Of a DNA stretch of 64,000 nucleotides, positions 17,180 through 25,565 are shown in pieces. The position numbers and the translations under genes were made by a program. The number at the start of each line of letters is the position of its first letter. Position 1 is the stretch's first letter. This DNA comes from Streptomyces litmocidini (GTDB taxonomy: Bacteria > Actinomycetota > Actinomycetes > Streptomycetales > Streptomycetaceae), in the NCBI RefSeq assembly GCF_014649755.1, contig NZ_BMTQ01000005.1, positions 372,001 through 436,000 of the forward strand. Direction: 5' to 3'. The notes under the pieces were generated by a model, which saw only the letters and a program-made list of their open reading frames with translations, made no database searches and was not told where the DNA came from.

Positions 17180-18202
17180 TCAGACCCGGGTGACGGTCAC
17201 GTGCGACATCATGTTCACCGGGTCGTAGCGGACCCGCGCGCCCGGGTACGGGGCGTGGATGACCTGGCCGTTGCCGGCGTAGATCGCCACGTGGCTGGCG
17301 TCGCCGCGGTACGTGACGAGGTCGCCCGGCTGCGCCTGCGAGAGCGGCACCTGCCGGCCCGCGTACCGCTGCGCCGAGGAGGTGCGCGGCAGGCTGATCC
17401 CGGCCTGCCGGTACGACCAGACCATCAGGCCCGAGCAGTCGAAGGCCGAGGGGCCGGTCGCCCCCCACACGTACGGCCTGCCGATCGCGCTGCGGGCGGC
17501 GATCACCGCGGCGGCGGCCCGCGAGGGACCGAGGTCGGCGAGCGGCGGCAGCTCCGCGACGGGCCCCTCGGCCGGGTCCCCGGCGCGCTCCCCGGTGCGG
17601 GAGGCGCGGTCGTAGTCGGCGCGCTGCTCGACGGTGAGGGAGGCGAGCACCCGGCGGGCCTCGGCCAGCTTCTTCTCCACGGTGCGCTTGTGGCGGGCGA
17701 CCTCGGCCCGGCTGCGCTCCAGTTCGGCGAGGACCGCGCGGGCCTCGGCCCGCTGCTGCCCCAGGCGGCGCTGCTCGCGCCGGAGTTCGGCGAGCGCGGC
17801 GCCCTGACGGGCGGTGACCCGGTCCAGGGCGGAGGCCCGGTCCAGATAGGTGTCCGGGTCGGAGGAGAGCAGCAGGGCGAGGGCGGGGTCGATGCCGCCG
17901 GAGCGGTACTGGGCTCCCGCGACCGAACCGAGCGCGCCCCGCATGCGGTTGATGCGTTCCTGGCCGCGGGCGAGGCTGTCCTGCGCCTGGGAGACCGTCC
18001 TGCGCAGCGCGTCCGCCTTCTCGTCCGCCCGGTTGTAGTCCTCGGTGGCCTTCTCGGCCTCCTCGAAGAGGCGGTCGACCGTGGTGCGGGTGGCCGCGGG
18101 CGCGGGGTCGGCGCTCGCGGGGACGGCCCCGAGGGACGCCGCCGCGGTGGCCGCGGCGGCGGTGAGGACGGTGACCCTCACGGGTCGACGGTGGGACGCC
18201 AC
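17180..18202 (-). CDS. NlpC/P60 peptidoglycan hydrolase with coiled-coil domain (paralogue 1)
   Basis: A secreted 340-residue wall endopeptidase. A signal peptide (VASHRRPVRVTVLTAAAATA) is followed by a long coiled coil (about 35-205) rich in Glu/Arg/Ala. The NlpC/P60 domain is at 225-340, with catalytic Cys near 255 in AFDCSGLMVW, His in DASHVAIYAG and a third polar site in VIHAPYPGA. The layout matches RipA-like D-Glu-mDAP endopeptidases. The GTG start at 18202 has GGAG 9 nt upstream. A hairpin separates it from the paralogue upstream, with which it shares the leader and the AQYRSGGIDPAL block. Confidence 0.92.
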   Translation of the reverse strand: MASHRRPVRVTVLTAAAATAAASLGAVPASADPAPAATRTTVDRLFEEAEKATEDYNRADEKADALRRTVSQAQDSLARGQERINRMRGALGSVAGAQYRSGGIDPALALLLSSDPDTYLDRASALDRVTARQGAALAELRREQRRLGQQRAEARAVLAELERSRAEVARHKRTVEKKLAEARRVLASLTVEQRADYDRASRTGERAGDPAEGPVAELPPLADLGPSRAAAAVIAARSAIGRPYVWGATGPSAFDCSGLMVWSYRQAGISLPRTSSAQRYAGRQVPLSQAQPGDLVTYRGDASHVAIYAGNGQVIHAPYPGARVRYDPVNMMSHVTVTRV

Positions 18203-18296
18203 GAATTCGCGCTCCGTTCGGCTCGACGCAGACTGGCGCGGCAGACAGTAGCCGCTGATCAGTCCTCGTCCAACGAAGGCGCCGGGCACGCAAAGT

Positions 18297-18335
18297 GACG
18301 CCCCGCCGGAGAACACAGGTCACCGGCGGGGCGTC
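18297..18335 (-). terminator. 13-bp stem terminator after NlpC paralogue 2
   Basis: Arms 18297-18309 and 18323-18335 are perfectly complementary around a 13-nt loop. On the minus strand this follows the upstream NlpC/P60 gene by about 60 nt and precedes the second one, so the two paralogues are probably separate transcripts. Confidence 0.72.
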
Positions 18336-18398
18336 GGGTCAGCGCGCGTCGCGGCGAACCACCCGTTCGGGCGGCATGCCGGAGCGGGTCGCGGGGGA

Positions 18399-19433
18399 TC
18401 AGCCGACGCGGACGCCGAACATGAACGAACCGATGGTGTTCATGGACTCGTAGCGGACGTAGGCGCCCGTGTAGGGGGCGTGCAGGACCGTGTTGTTGCC
18501 CGCGTACAGGCCCACGTGCGCCAGGTTGTTGAAGAAGACCAGGTCGCCCGGCTTGAGCTGGCTGCGGCCGATCTTCACGCCGTCGTTCTGCTGGGTGTAC
18601 GTGGTGCGGGTGAGGTTGACGCCGGCCTGGCCGTAGGCCCACTGGGTCAGACCCGAGCAGTCGTACGAGTTGGGGCCTTCCATGCCCGAGGCGTACGGCT
18701 TGCCGATCTGGGTGGCCGCGGCGGCGAGGGCGGCGGCGCCGCGCTGCGAGGCCGGGACCTCGTTGCCCAGGTCGACGCGCTCGCCGGCGGCGCGGCTGGC
18801 GCGCTGCTCCTGCTGCTGCACCTTGGCGCGCTCTTCGGCGGTGAGGGTGTTGAGGAGCCTGCGGGCCTCGGCCAGCTTGCCCTGGAACTTCTTCTTCTTC
18901 TCGCCGAGGGTCTTGCGGACGTCCTCGAGGTCGGCCAGCTTCGAGGTGGCCTCGGCCCGCTCCTGGGCGAGCGTGCGCTGCTTGGCCTGGATCGAGGTGA
19001 GCACGTCGGCCTGCTGGGCGCTCAGCTGGTCGATCGCGGACGCCTTGTCGAGGTAGGTGTCCGGGTCGGCGGAGAGGAAGAGCTGGAGCGCCGGGTCGAT
19101 GCCGCCGGAGCGGTACTGGGCGCTGGCGACCGAACCGATCTGGTCGCGCAGGGTGTTGAGCTCCTCCTGGCCGCGGGCCACCTTGTCCTGGAGGTTGCTG
19201 ATCTCCTTCTGCAGCTTGCCGCGCCGCTCCTCGGCGAGGTTGTACTGCTCCGTGGCCTCCTCGGCCTCGTGGTTCAGCTTGTCGACCTTCGACTTGACCT
19301 CGTCGATCTTGGGCTTTGCGGGGGCCGCCTGTGCTCCGGACTGGGCGGAGAGTGCGACGGCCGCGGCCGCGGCCGCGGTGAACACGGTCACACGGGTACG
19401 GCTCGGCTGCTTGGGTCGACGGTGGGACGCCAC
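18399..19433 (-). CDS. NlpC/P60 peptidoglycan hydrolase with coiled-coil domain (paralogue 2)
   Basis: A secreted 344-residue wall hydrolase. It has a Sec signal (RTRVTVFTAAAAAAVALSAQ), a coiled coil from about 40 to 215 with strong heptads (IDEVKSKVDKLNHEAEEA), and an NlpC/P60 domain with Cys near 259 in SYDCSGLTQW, His in LAHVGLYAG and VLHAPYTGA. It is a tandem paralogue of the gene just downstream: both share the N-terminal ASHRRP, the SVA.AQYRSGGIDPAL block and DPDTYLD. The GTG start at 19433 has an AGAAGGAG ribosome-binding site about 10 nt upstream. A probable promoter lies about 105 nt upstream, giving a roughly 100-nt leader. Confidence 0.92.
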   Translation of the reverse strand: MASHRRPKQPSRTRVTVFTAAAAAAVALSAQSGAQAAPAKPKIDEVKSKVDKLNHEAEEATEQYNLAEERRGKLQKEISNLQDKVARGQEELNTLRDQIGSVASAQYRSGGIDPALQLFLSADPDTYLDKASAIDQLSAQQADVLTSIQAKQRTLAQERAEATSKLADLEDVRKTLGEKKKKFQGKLAEARRLLNTLTAEERAKVQQQEQRASRAAGERVDLGNEVPASQRGAAALAAAATQIGKPYASGMEGPNSYDCSGLTQWAYGQAGVNLTRTTYTQQNDGVKIGRSQLKPGDLVFFNNLAHVGLYAGNNTVLHAPYTGAYVRYESMNTIGSFMFGVRVG

Positions 19434-19538
19434 GAAGGCGAGCTCCTTCTTCCTCGAGCCGCCCAACCGGTCAGGGGCAGGCGGTTCCTCCGCCGTCACC
19501 CCGGATGGGTGATCAACCGCGCGAAGGTTCGAAGGCCG

Positions 19539-19568
19539 ACCCTAGTGACCAAGTTGTGATCAGTTCAA
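19539..19568 (-). promoter_or_regulatory. candidate housekeeping promoter for NlpC paralogue 2
   Basis: On the minus strand TTGAAC (19563-19568) and TAGGGT (19539-19544) are separated by 18 nt, a fair match to Streptomyces sigma-HrdB promoters. The predicted transcript would begin near 19531 and have a leader of about 98 nt containing a small GGCGG/CCGCC stem. Confidence 0.4.
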
Positions 19569-19689
19569 ATCCCGCTGGCAAAAAACTCGCTCACGCACCA
19601 CTTTATTTACACGCATCGCACGGCCAGTGATGGGCACTTGACGGTGCGCCATCCACAATTCGGGCATAAACCTCAGGGGTTGTGATGCG

Positions 19690-21054
19690 TCACGAGAGCC
19701 GCGAAAGCCGCTTGAGCAACAAGGCGGACGCCACCGGCCGCGCCCCCGCCTTCGCCACGCCGTCGGCGACCTCCCGGTCCGTGGAGACCACCACGACCGG
19801 CCGCCCCGGCGGCTCCGCCCGGACCAGCTGCCGGATCAACTCGTCCGCCGTGACGCCGGGCTTGGAGAACAGCACCCGCACCCCGCGCGGCGGCGCGAGC
19901 AGCACCGGGGCCGCCAGCTCCGCCCCGTCGAAGACACAGGTGACCTCGGCCCCCGAGCGGGCCGCGAGCGCCGAGAGCCCGCCGAGCAGCCGCAGCCGCT
20001 GCTTCTCCAGCGGCATCGTCGGATAGCCGGTCTTGGTGACGTTGTAGCCGTCGACGACCAGATGCGCCTGCGGCAGCGCGAGCAGCTGGTCGAGCAGCGC
20101 CGGGTCCGTCTCGGAGAGCGCCCGCGCCGCGATGTCCTTCGGGGACATCCGGCCCGGCTCCACCGCGTCCACGGTGTCCGCCGGGTACACCGAGACGGGC
20201 GGCAGCGCGAGTTCGCGGCGCAGCCCCTGGGCCGCGTCGAGAACCGTGTCGAGCAGCAGCCGCAGCCGCACGTCCTCCACCGAGCGGCCCTCGCGGGCGG
20301 TCCTGCGGCTCGCCTCCAGGGCGGCCTCGACCTCGCCGAGCCGCGCCCTGAGCCGCCGCGCCTCGCTCTCGGCGGCCGAGACCTGCGCCGCCGCCTCGGC
20401 CCGCGCGGCCTCGATCTCGCCCTGCGCCCTGCGCAGCGCGGCCTCGCCGCGCTTGACGTCGCTCTGGGCGCTGCGCAGCTTGCGGTGAAGCGATTCCGCT
20501 TCCTTGCGGGCGGCCTCCAGGTCGTGCCGGAGCTGCTCGGTCTCGCCCCGGGAGCGGTCCCGGGCGACGGCGAGCTCCTCGCGCAGCCGCTCCAGCTCAC
20601 GCCGGCCGGCCTCGTCGGCCCGCTCGGCGTCGGCCCGCTGGGCCTCCTCGCCGGCGGCGGCGACCAGCTTGACCCAGCCGGGCGGGCGCAGCACGTAGGC
20701 GGCCGCCGCCACGTCGACGGGGTCGGCGGCCGCGGGCAGGACGCCGGTCTCCACGGCTCCGGCCAGCTCGGGCTGGCCCTGCTTGAACCGCTCGCCGATC
20801 CTCTGCCGGAAGAGCGGATCGGCGTCGAGCGCCGCGGCCATCGCGTTGCCGGCGAACTTGGCCCGCCGGCTCGGGGTGAAGCGGGCGTACTGCCGCAGGG
20901 GCGCGGGCAGCTCCGCGACGGTGAGCCCGCCGAAGGCGTCCGCGACCAGCGCGACGACCCGCCGCCGGACGCCTTCCGGCAATGGGTGGTCGAGCGTCTC
21001 GGCAGCGTCACCTGCCGCGCCGGCCGGCTCACCACCGTGCGCGGGCTGCTCCAC
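19690..21054 (-). CDS. NYN-domain protein (PIN-like predicted RNase/RNA-binding)
   Basis: A 454-residue three-part protein. An N-terminal globular region (about 25-130, LPAPLRQYARFTPSRRAKFA) is followed by a very long coiled coil (about 135-275) rich in Glu/Ala/Arg. The C-terminal YacP-type NYN domain is at 325-445. The NYN core is recognised by VVDGYNVTKTGYP (metal-binding Asp), VTCVFDGAEL and VVVVSTDREVADG. Such domains have the PIN nuclease fold, and an RNA-processing role is plausible but unproven for this subfamily. The GTG start at 21052-21054 precedes MEQPAHGG. The intergenic region of 256 bp upstream of NlpC paralogue 2 holds nothing further that I can identify. Confidence 0.86.
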   Translation of the reverse strand: MEQPAHGGEPAGAAGDAAETLDHPLPEGVRRRVVALVADAFGGLTVAELPAPLRQYARFTPSRRAKFAGNAMAAALDADPLFRQRIGERFKQGQPELAGAVETGVLPAAADPVDVAAAAYVLRPPGWVKLVAAAGEEAQRADAERADEAGRRELERLREELAVARDRSRGETEQLRHDLEAARKEAESLHRKLRSAQSDVKRGEAALRRAQGEIEAARAEAAAQVSAAESEARRLRARLGEVEAALEASRRTAREGRSVEDVRLRLLLDTVLDAAQGLRRELALPPVSVYPADTVDAVEPGRMSPKDIAARALSETDPALLDQLLALPQAHLVVDGYNVTKTGYPTMPLEKQRLRLLGGLSALAARSGAEVTCVFDGAELAAPVLLAPPRGVRVLFSKPGVTADELIRQLVRAEPPGRPVVVVSTDREVADGVAKAGARPVASALLLKRLSRLS

Positions 21055-21087
21055 GATCCGTCACCCCTATGTCGTCCGCGCCGTCCC

Positions 21088-21330
21088 TCAGGATTCGGCG
21101 CCAGGCCTGTCCACCAGTTCGATCTGGTCCACCGCGTTGCACCAACGGCAGCGGACCGACTCGATGGTCTCACTCACCACCTGCCGCTCCTCGACCGTCG
21201 GCTCTCCGGCGAGGTCCAGATGGACGTACTCCACGACCTTGGAGGACCGGGTCACGTCGAAGCGGGTCAGGTTGCCGCAGAGCGTGCAGCGCCAGCGGGT
21301 CTCGTCGGTCGGCAGGGGAACCGTCGTCAT
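21088..21330 (-). CDS. small zinc-ribbon-like protein
   Basis: An 80-residue protein with two Cys pairs, WRCTLCGN (about 14-17) and VRCRWCNAV (about 60-63), spaced as in a zinc ribbon. The segment between them is rich in beta-strand and charged residues. No catalytic motif is visible. It lies 33 bp upstream of the NYN-domain gene in the same direction, so a shared transcript and a role in nucleic acid binding are possible. ATG at 21328-21330. Confidence 0.8.
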   Translation of the reverse strand: MTTVPLPTDETRWRCTLCGNLTRFDVTRSSKVVEYVHLDLAGEPTVEERQVVSETIESVRCRWCNAVDQIELVDRPGAES

Positions 21331-21489
21331 CGGTGCCGTCCTTCTTCCTGTTGCGTGGTACCAGGTACGGGAGCCGCGGTGCGCCGTCGAACTGCGGTCG
21401 GTGGTGCCCGTAACCCTACGGCCTCACGGGAAGGACGGGCACGGCGAGGCACTCTGTCCACTTCGGCCCCGGTACGCCATGATCTGTCC

Positions 21490-22224
21490 ATGATCGACTG
21501 GCGAGGCCGGTTCCTCGGTGCCCGGCGGGGCGTCCGCGGCGCCCCCATGGTGACGTACGGGCTGATCGCCGCCTGCTGCCTCCTCTTCGTGAGCAGCCCG
21601 GTCGCCGGACTCGATCCGGCGTACGGCACGGGCGACGAGCTCCTGGCCGCCCAGGGCTCCTACTTCCACCGCTGGGGCGTGGTCCCCGCCGAGCTGACGG
21701 GCGGCGACCCGCACGCCCTGCTCACCCCGCTGACCGCGCTCTTCGTCCACGGCAGCTGGCTCCATCTGCTCGGCAACATGCTCTTCCTGTACGTCTTCGG
21801 GGCGATGGCCGAGGAGCGCATGGGGCCGCTCGGGTTCTGCCTCTTCTACCTGGGCACCGGCTACGTCGCCCTGTGCGGGTACGCGGTGGCGCACGCCGAC
21901 AGCGAGCAGACCCTGGTCGGGGCCTCCGGGGCGATCTCGGCGGTGCTCGGGGCCTTCCTCTTCCTGTTCCCCCGCTCCCGCGTCACCAGCCTCTTCCCCT
22001 TCCTGTTCTTCCTGCCGCTGCGCTTCCCGGCCTGGATCGTCCTGATCTTCTGGTTCACGCTGCAGTGGCTGGCCGCGCGGGCGGCGGGCGCGGGACCCGG
22101 CGTCGCCTATCTGGCCCACGTGGTGGGCTTCTCGGTCGGCTTCCTCTACGCCTGGGGGCGCTTCCGGGGTGGGGATAGAGTGAAGGCCCAAGCCGCGGCG
22201 ACCGAGGGAGAAAGCCAGCCGTGA
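21490..22224 (+). CDS. rhomboid intramembrane serine protease
   Basis: A 244-residue, six- or seven-helix membrane protease. It has the HxxxN-type loop SWLHLLGNMLFLYVFG near residue 92, catalytic Ser in VGASGAISAVLG near 145, and catalytic His in LAHVVGFSVGFLYAW near 209. All core residues are present. It would cleave transmembrane helices within the bilayer. ATG at 21490. Its TGA stop overlaps the GTG start of the Lrp-type gene, so the two are translationally coupled. A link between the partners is not known to me. Confidence 0.9.
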   Translation: MIDWRGRFLGARRGVRGAPMVTYGLIAACCLLFVSSPVAGLDPAYGTGDELLAAQGSYFHRWGVVPAELTGGDPHALLTPLTALFVHGSWLHLLGNMLFLYVFGAMAEERMGPLGFCLFYLGTGYVALCGYAVAHADSEQTLVGASGAISAVLGAFLFLFPRSRVTSLFPFLFFLPLRFPAWIVLIFWFTLQWLAARAAGAGPGVAYLAHVVGFSVGFLYAWGRFRGGDRVKAQAAATEGESQP

Positions 22225-22502
22225 TCACCGCGATCGTGCTCATCAAGACCAGCGTGGACCGCATCCCCGAGATCGCCGAGTCGATCGCCGCGCTCGACAG
22301 CGTCAGCGAGGTCTTCTCGGTCACCGGTACGTACGACCTGATCGCCATGGTCCGGGTGCCGCGCCACGACGACCTGGCGGACGTGATCCCCGGCCGCATC
22401 AGCAAGATCCCCGGCGTCGAGGCCACGGACACGCACGTCGCCTTCCGGACGTACTCCCAGCACGACCTGGAGGCGGCCTTCGCCATCGGCCTGGAGTCCT
22501 GA
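22221..22502 (+). CDS. Lrp/AsnC-type ligand-binding (RAM) domain protein
   Basis: A 93-residue stand-alone RAM domain without the helix-turn-helix of full Lrp proteins. The pattern VLIKTSVDRIPEIAESIAAL followed by VSEVFSVTGTYDLIAMVRVP and IPGVEATDTHVAFRTYS matches the alpha/beta effector domain. Stand-alone versions bind amino acids or modulate other regulators by oligomerisation. The GTG start at 22221 overlaps the rhomboid stop (GTGA), with GAGGGAGAAAG upstream. A perfect palindrome terminator follows 19 nt after the stop. Confidence 0.9.
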   Translation: MITAIVLIKTSVDRIPEIAESIAALDSVSEVFSVTGTYDLIAMVRVPRHDDLADVIPGRISKIPGVEATDTHVAFRTYSQHDLEAAFAIGLES

Positions 22503-22520
22503 CACCGCGCGCGGCATGGC

Positions 22521-22554
22521 TGAAGGGGGCCTCCCGATCGGGAGGCCCCCTTCA
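22521..22554. terminator. perfect 34-nt palindrome terminator
   Basis: The 34-nt sequence 22521-22554 is its own reverse complement (17-bp arms, centre GATC). It lies between the convergent Lrp-type gene and the class-V aminotransferase gene and should act in both directions. Confidence 0.9.
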
Positions 22555-22571
22555 CCCGTACGAGTGAGCGA

Positions 22572-23960
22572 TCAGCCGCGGTCGGGGACGCAGCGGCCGT
22601 CCTCGGTGCGGTACTTCCACTGCGCGCCGTCCCGGACGAGCTCCTTCACCGCGCCGACGAACCGCTCCACGTGCTCGTCCGGCGTGCCGGCGCCGAAGCT
22701 CACCCGGATGGCGTTGAGGGAACGCTCCCCCGGGGCCGCCTCGGGCGCGCCGCACTCGCCCGGGTCCTGCAAGTCGCTGCCGAGCAGGGTGCGGACCAGC
22801 GGGTGGGCGCAGAAGAGGCCGTCGCGGACGCCGATGCCGTACTCGGCGGAGAGCGCGGCGGCGAAGTGGGAGCTGTTCCAGCCCTCCACGACGAAGGAGA
22901 TGACGCCCACGCGGGGCGCGTCGTCGCCGAAGAGCGAGAGCACGCGCACCTCGGGCACCTCGGCCAGGCCCTCCCGGACCTTCGCGATCAGGTGCCGCTC
23001 GCGGGCGACGAGGGAGTCGAAGCCGGCCTCGGTGAGCGCCTTGCAGGCGGAGGCGATCGAGTAGACGCCGATGACGTTCGGCGAACCGGCTTCGTGTCGG
23101 GCCGACGTGGTGTGCCACTCCACGTCCACACCACCGTCGGCCCGACGGGCCACCTTGCGGGACGCTCCACCGCCCGCGAGGTAGGGCTCGGAATCCTGCA
23201 GCCAGTCGGCGCGGCCGGCGAGGACGCCGGAGCCGAAGGGCGCGTACAGCTTGTGTCCGGAGAAGGCGACCCAGTCCACGTCCGACTCCCTCACGGAGAC
23301 CGGGTGGTGAGGCGCGAGCTGGGCGGCGTCGAGCACGATCCGGGCGCCGTGCGCGTGCGCGGCGGCGGTCAGCTCCCTCACCGGCCACAGCTCGCCGGTG
23401 ACGTTGGAGGCGCCGGTGACGCAGACGAGCGCCGGGCCGTGGGGGTCGCGGTCGGCGAGGGCCCGCTCCAGGGTCTCGACGGCCTCGGCCGGGGTGCGCG
23501 GCGCGTCGAGGTAGGTGACGTGGGCGTCCCGCCACGGCAGCAGCGAGGCGTGGTGCTCGGTCTCGAAGACGAAGACCTGGCAGTCCGCCGGAAGGACCTG
23601 GGCGAGCAGGTTGAGCGAGTCGGTGGTGGAGCGGGTGAAGACGACCTGGTCGCCGGGGCGGCAGTCGAGGAACTCGGCGACGGTGGCGCGGCTGTTCTCG
23701 AAGAGGTCGGTGGAGAGCTGGGAGAGGTAGCCGGCGCCGCGGTGGACGCTGCCGTAGTAGGGGGCGTAGGCGGCGACGTCGTCCCAGACCCGCTGGAGGG
23801 CCGGTGCGCTGGCCGCGTAGTCGAGCGCCGCGTAGGTCACCTCGCCGCCGGTGACGAGCGGCACGGTCACGTCCCGGCCGAGGACCGGCAGCGGGGCGTC
23901 GCAGCAGGGGCCGGCGGAGTCGGAGTCGGCGGTGACGGCGGCGTTCGGGTATGCGGACAT
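22572..23960 (-). CDS. class-V PLP-dependent aminotransferase / cysteine-desulfurase-like enzyme under SAM-IV control
   Basis: A 462-residue fold-type I PLP enzyme. The PLP lysine lies in AFSGHKLYAPFGSG near residue 235, with the cofactor Asp in RIVLDAAQLAPHH and a phosphate-binding TRSTTDSLNLL. An ASNVTGELWPV block is shared with SufS/CsdA-like proteins. There are Cys residues near the C-terminus (LFCAHPLV, PGECGAP), but the SufS persulfide Cys pattern is not obvious, so cysteine lyase, desulfurase or transaminase activity are all open. The SAM-IV riboswitch in its leader ties it to sulfur or methionine metabolism. ATG at 23958-23960 follows GGGAG about 9 nt upstream. Confidence 0.85.
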   Translation of the reverse strand: MSAYPNAAVTADSDSAGPCCDAPLPVLGRDVTVPLVTGGEVTYAALDYAASAPALQRVWDDVAAYAPYYGSVHRGAGYLSQLSTDLFENSRATVAEFLDCRPGDQVVFTRSTTDSLNLLAQVLPADCQVFVFETEHHASLLPWRDAHVTYLDAPRTPAEAVETLERALADRDPHGPALVCVTGASNVTGELWPVRELTAAAHAHGARIVLDAAQLAPHHPVSVRESDVDWVAFSGHKLYAPFGSGVLAGRADWLQDSEPYLAGGGASRKVARRADGGVDVEWHTTSARHEAGSPNVIGVYSIASACKALTEAGFDSLVARERHLIAKVREGLAEVPEVRVLSLFGDDAPRVGVISFVVEGWNSSHFAAALSAEYGIGVRDGLFCAHPLVRTLLGSDLQDPGECGAPEAAPGERSLNAIRVSFGAGTPDEHVERFVGAVKELVRDGAQWKYRTEDGRCVPDRG

Positions 23961-24168
23961 GGCGGTATCTCCCGGCGGGCGGTGCGGAATGGCTTCGGTG
24001 GATCCCGTACGCGGCCGGGTGCGGCGGGGTACGGGTGCTGCCTCGGAGGACGTGGGGGTACGCGGAAGGGACCCTGTCCCGAGGGTGAAGAAGGGGCGGA
24101 CTCGCCCTATCGCATTCGCTTGCTCACGGAAAAAGCTCCTCGGCCGACCAGGACCCCTGGTGTTCGAG

Positions 24169-24286
24169 GGATCCGCGCTTGCCGTAGACCTCGCTGCCTA
24201 CGGCCTGGTCATCACCCGGGGCACCCCGCCACGGAAGGAGGGTTGCCGGACAGCAAGCCGGGGCCAAAACGCTGTCACTCGTGACC
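24169..24286 (-). promoter_or_regulatory. SAM-IV riboswitch (S-adenosylmethionine aptamer)
   Basis: Read on the minus strand, the 118-nt segment begins GGTCACGAGTGACAGCG. It contains GGCCCCGGCTTGCTG, CCGGCAACCCTCC, GGGGTGCCCCGGGTGATGACC and ends GGCAAGCGCGGATCC. These are, in order and spacing, the conserved blocks of the actinobacterial SAM-IV aptamer as I remember it from the mycobacterial structure. SAM binding should lower expression of the downstream aminotransferase gene. A plausible promoter (TTGCGA at 24319-24324, CATAAG or TAAGTT near 24295-24302) would start the RNA just before the aptamer. About 208 nt separate the aptamer from the start codon. That stretch holds a short ACCAGG/CCTGGT stem (24147-24161), a T-run at 24132-24136 and several small stems. 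Confidence 0.93.
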
Positions 24287-24323
24287 TGTTCCCGAACTTA
24301 TGCCAGACGATCACGACGTCGCA

Positions 24324-24350
24324 ACCCCGTCCCGGCATCCGGGACGGGGT
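24324..24350 (-). terminator. trpD terminator hairpin
   Basis: Arms 24324-24335 and 24339-24350 (12 bp, perfect) with a CAT loop, 23 nt past the trpD stop on the minus strand. It insulates the riboswitch-controlled gene from trpD transcription. The base of the stem abuts the predicted -35 of the riboswitch transcript. Confidence 0.88.
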
Positions 24351-24373
24351 CGCAACGCGCCGTTCACACGTGC

Positions 24374-25438
24374 TCAGGCGTTGCTGGCGGCGACCCACCG
24401 CTCCAGGGACCGGAGGGCGGCGCCGGAGTCGATCGACTCGGCCGCCCTCGCGATGCCCGCGCCCAGTCGCTCCGCCAGGGTGCCCGTGCCGGGCTCCAGG
24501 GCGACGAACGCCGCCGCCGCGTTGAGCAGCACCGCGTCCCGTACGGGGCCGGTCTCCCCCGCGAGCAGCCGGTGGACCACGTCGGCGTTGTACGAGGGGT
24601 CGCCGCCGCGCAGGGCCTCCAGGGGGACGAGCTCGATGCCGACGTCCCGCGGGTCGAAGCGCTCCTCGGTGACTCCGCCGTCCCGGACCACCCAGACCCG
24701 GGAGGTGGCGGTGGTCGTCAGCTCGTCCAGGCCGTCGTCGCCGCGGAAGACCAGGGCGGAGTTGCCGCGCTCGGCGAGGACGCCCGCGACGATCGGCGCC
24801 ATGCGCGGGTCGGCGACCCCGACGGCCTGGGCCTTCACCTTGGCCGGGTTGGTCAGCGGGCCCAGGACGTTGAAGGTGGTCCGGATGCCCAGCTGGCCGC
24901 GGGCCGCGGCGACGTGCCGCAGCGAGGGGTGGAACTTCACGGCGAAGCAGATGGTGATGCCGGCTTCCTCGGCGACCTCGGCGACCCGCCGCGGCGTGAG
25001 GTCGAGGTTGATGCCGAGCTTCTCCAGCACGTCGGAGGAGCCGGAGGCGGAGGAGGCGGCGCGGTTGCCGTGCTTGACGACCTTCGTGCCGGTGCCGGCG
25101 ACGACGATCGAGGCCATCGTGGAGATGTTGACGGTCTTGGCGCCGTCGCCGCCGGTGCCGACGATGTCGACGGCGGGGCCGGGCACCTCGATCGTGTTGG
25201 CGTGCGCGTACATGGTGCGGACGAGGCCGGTGATCTCCTCGACGGTCTCGCCCTTGGCCCGCAGCGCCACCAGGAACCCGGCGATCTGCGCGTCGGTCGC
25301 CTCGCCGCTCATGATCAGGTCCATCGCCCAGGCGGTGTCGTCGGCGGAGAGGTCCTCGCCGTCGAGCAGACCGTTCAGCAGGACGGGCCAGGAGCGGCCC
25401 GCCGACGTAGGTCCTCCAGCGGGGGTCGCAGCGCTCAT
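24374..25438 (-). CDS. trpD: anthranilate phosphoribosyltransferase
   Basis: Second step of tryptophan synthesis: transfers phosphoribose from PRPP to anthranilate. The 354-residue protein has the PRPP-binding [14 protein letters not shown] near residue 94, the [18 protein letters not shown] motif near 122, and the Mg/PRPP segment [11 protein letters not shown] near 190. The length is normal. It stands alone here, away from other trp genes, as in mycobacteria, where trpD also sits beside the qcr/cta genes. ATG at 25436-25438. It has its own terminator. Confidence 0.96.
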   Translation of the reverse strand: MSAATPAGGPTSAGRSWPVLLNGLLDGEDLSADDTAWAMDLIMSGEATDAQIAGFLVALRAKGETVEEITGLVRTMYAHANTIEVPGPAVDIVGTGGDGAKTVNISTMASIVVAGTGTKVVKHGNRAASSASGSSDVLEKLGINLDLTPRRVAEVAEEAGITICFAVKFHPSLRHVAAARGQLGIRTTFNVLGPLTNPAKVKAQAVGVADPRMAPIVAGVLAERGNSALVFRGDDGLDELTTTATSRVWVVRDGGVTEERFDPRDVGIELVPLEALRGGDPSYNADVVHRLLAGETGPVRDAVLLNAAAAFVALEPGTGTLAERLGAGIARAAESIDSGAALRSLERWVAASNA

Positions 25439-25501
25439 GGCAGCTCCTGGTGATCACGTGACGGATACGGTCCCACCCTATCCACCCCCGGGGACGGCGA
25501 A

Positions 25502-25530
25502 GAGCCCCGTCCATCGAATGGACGGGGCTC
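25502..25530 (-). terminator. qcr operon terminator
   Basis: Arms 25502-25514 and 25518-25530 (13 bp, perfect) with a CGA loop, about 35 nt past the qcrB stop on the minus strand and about 65 nt before the trpD start. Confidence 0.88.
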
Positions 25531-25565
25531 CTGCCGTGGCGACCTCGGGTCAGGTGTTCAGGCGA

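Noticed and set aside
19434..19690. Possible ydaO/c-di-AMP riboswitch before NlpC paralogue 2, because such elements control wall hydrolases in streptomycetes
   Set aside because: Short fragments look similar (CACCCATCCGGGGTGAC, CTGACCGG), but the candidate promoter leaves only about 98 nt of leader, less than the aptamer needs, and the full block order is absent. A covariance-model search would settle it.
24103..24123. Six-codon leader peptide (GTG AGC AAG CGA ATG CGA TAG) after the riboswitch
   Set aside because: It has a GAGGAG motif upstream but contains no Cys and only one internal Met, and could be chance; mentioned only within the expression-platform finding.
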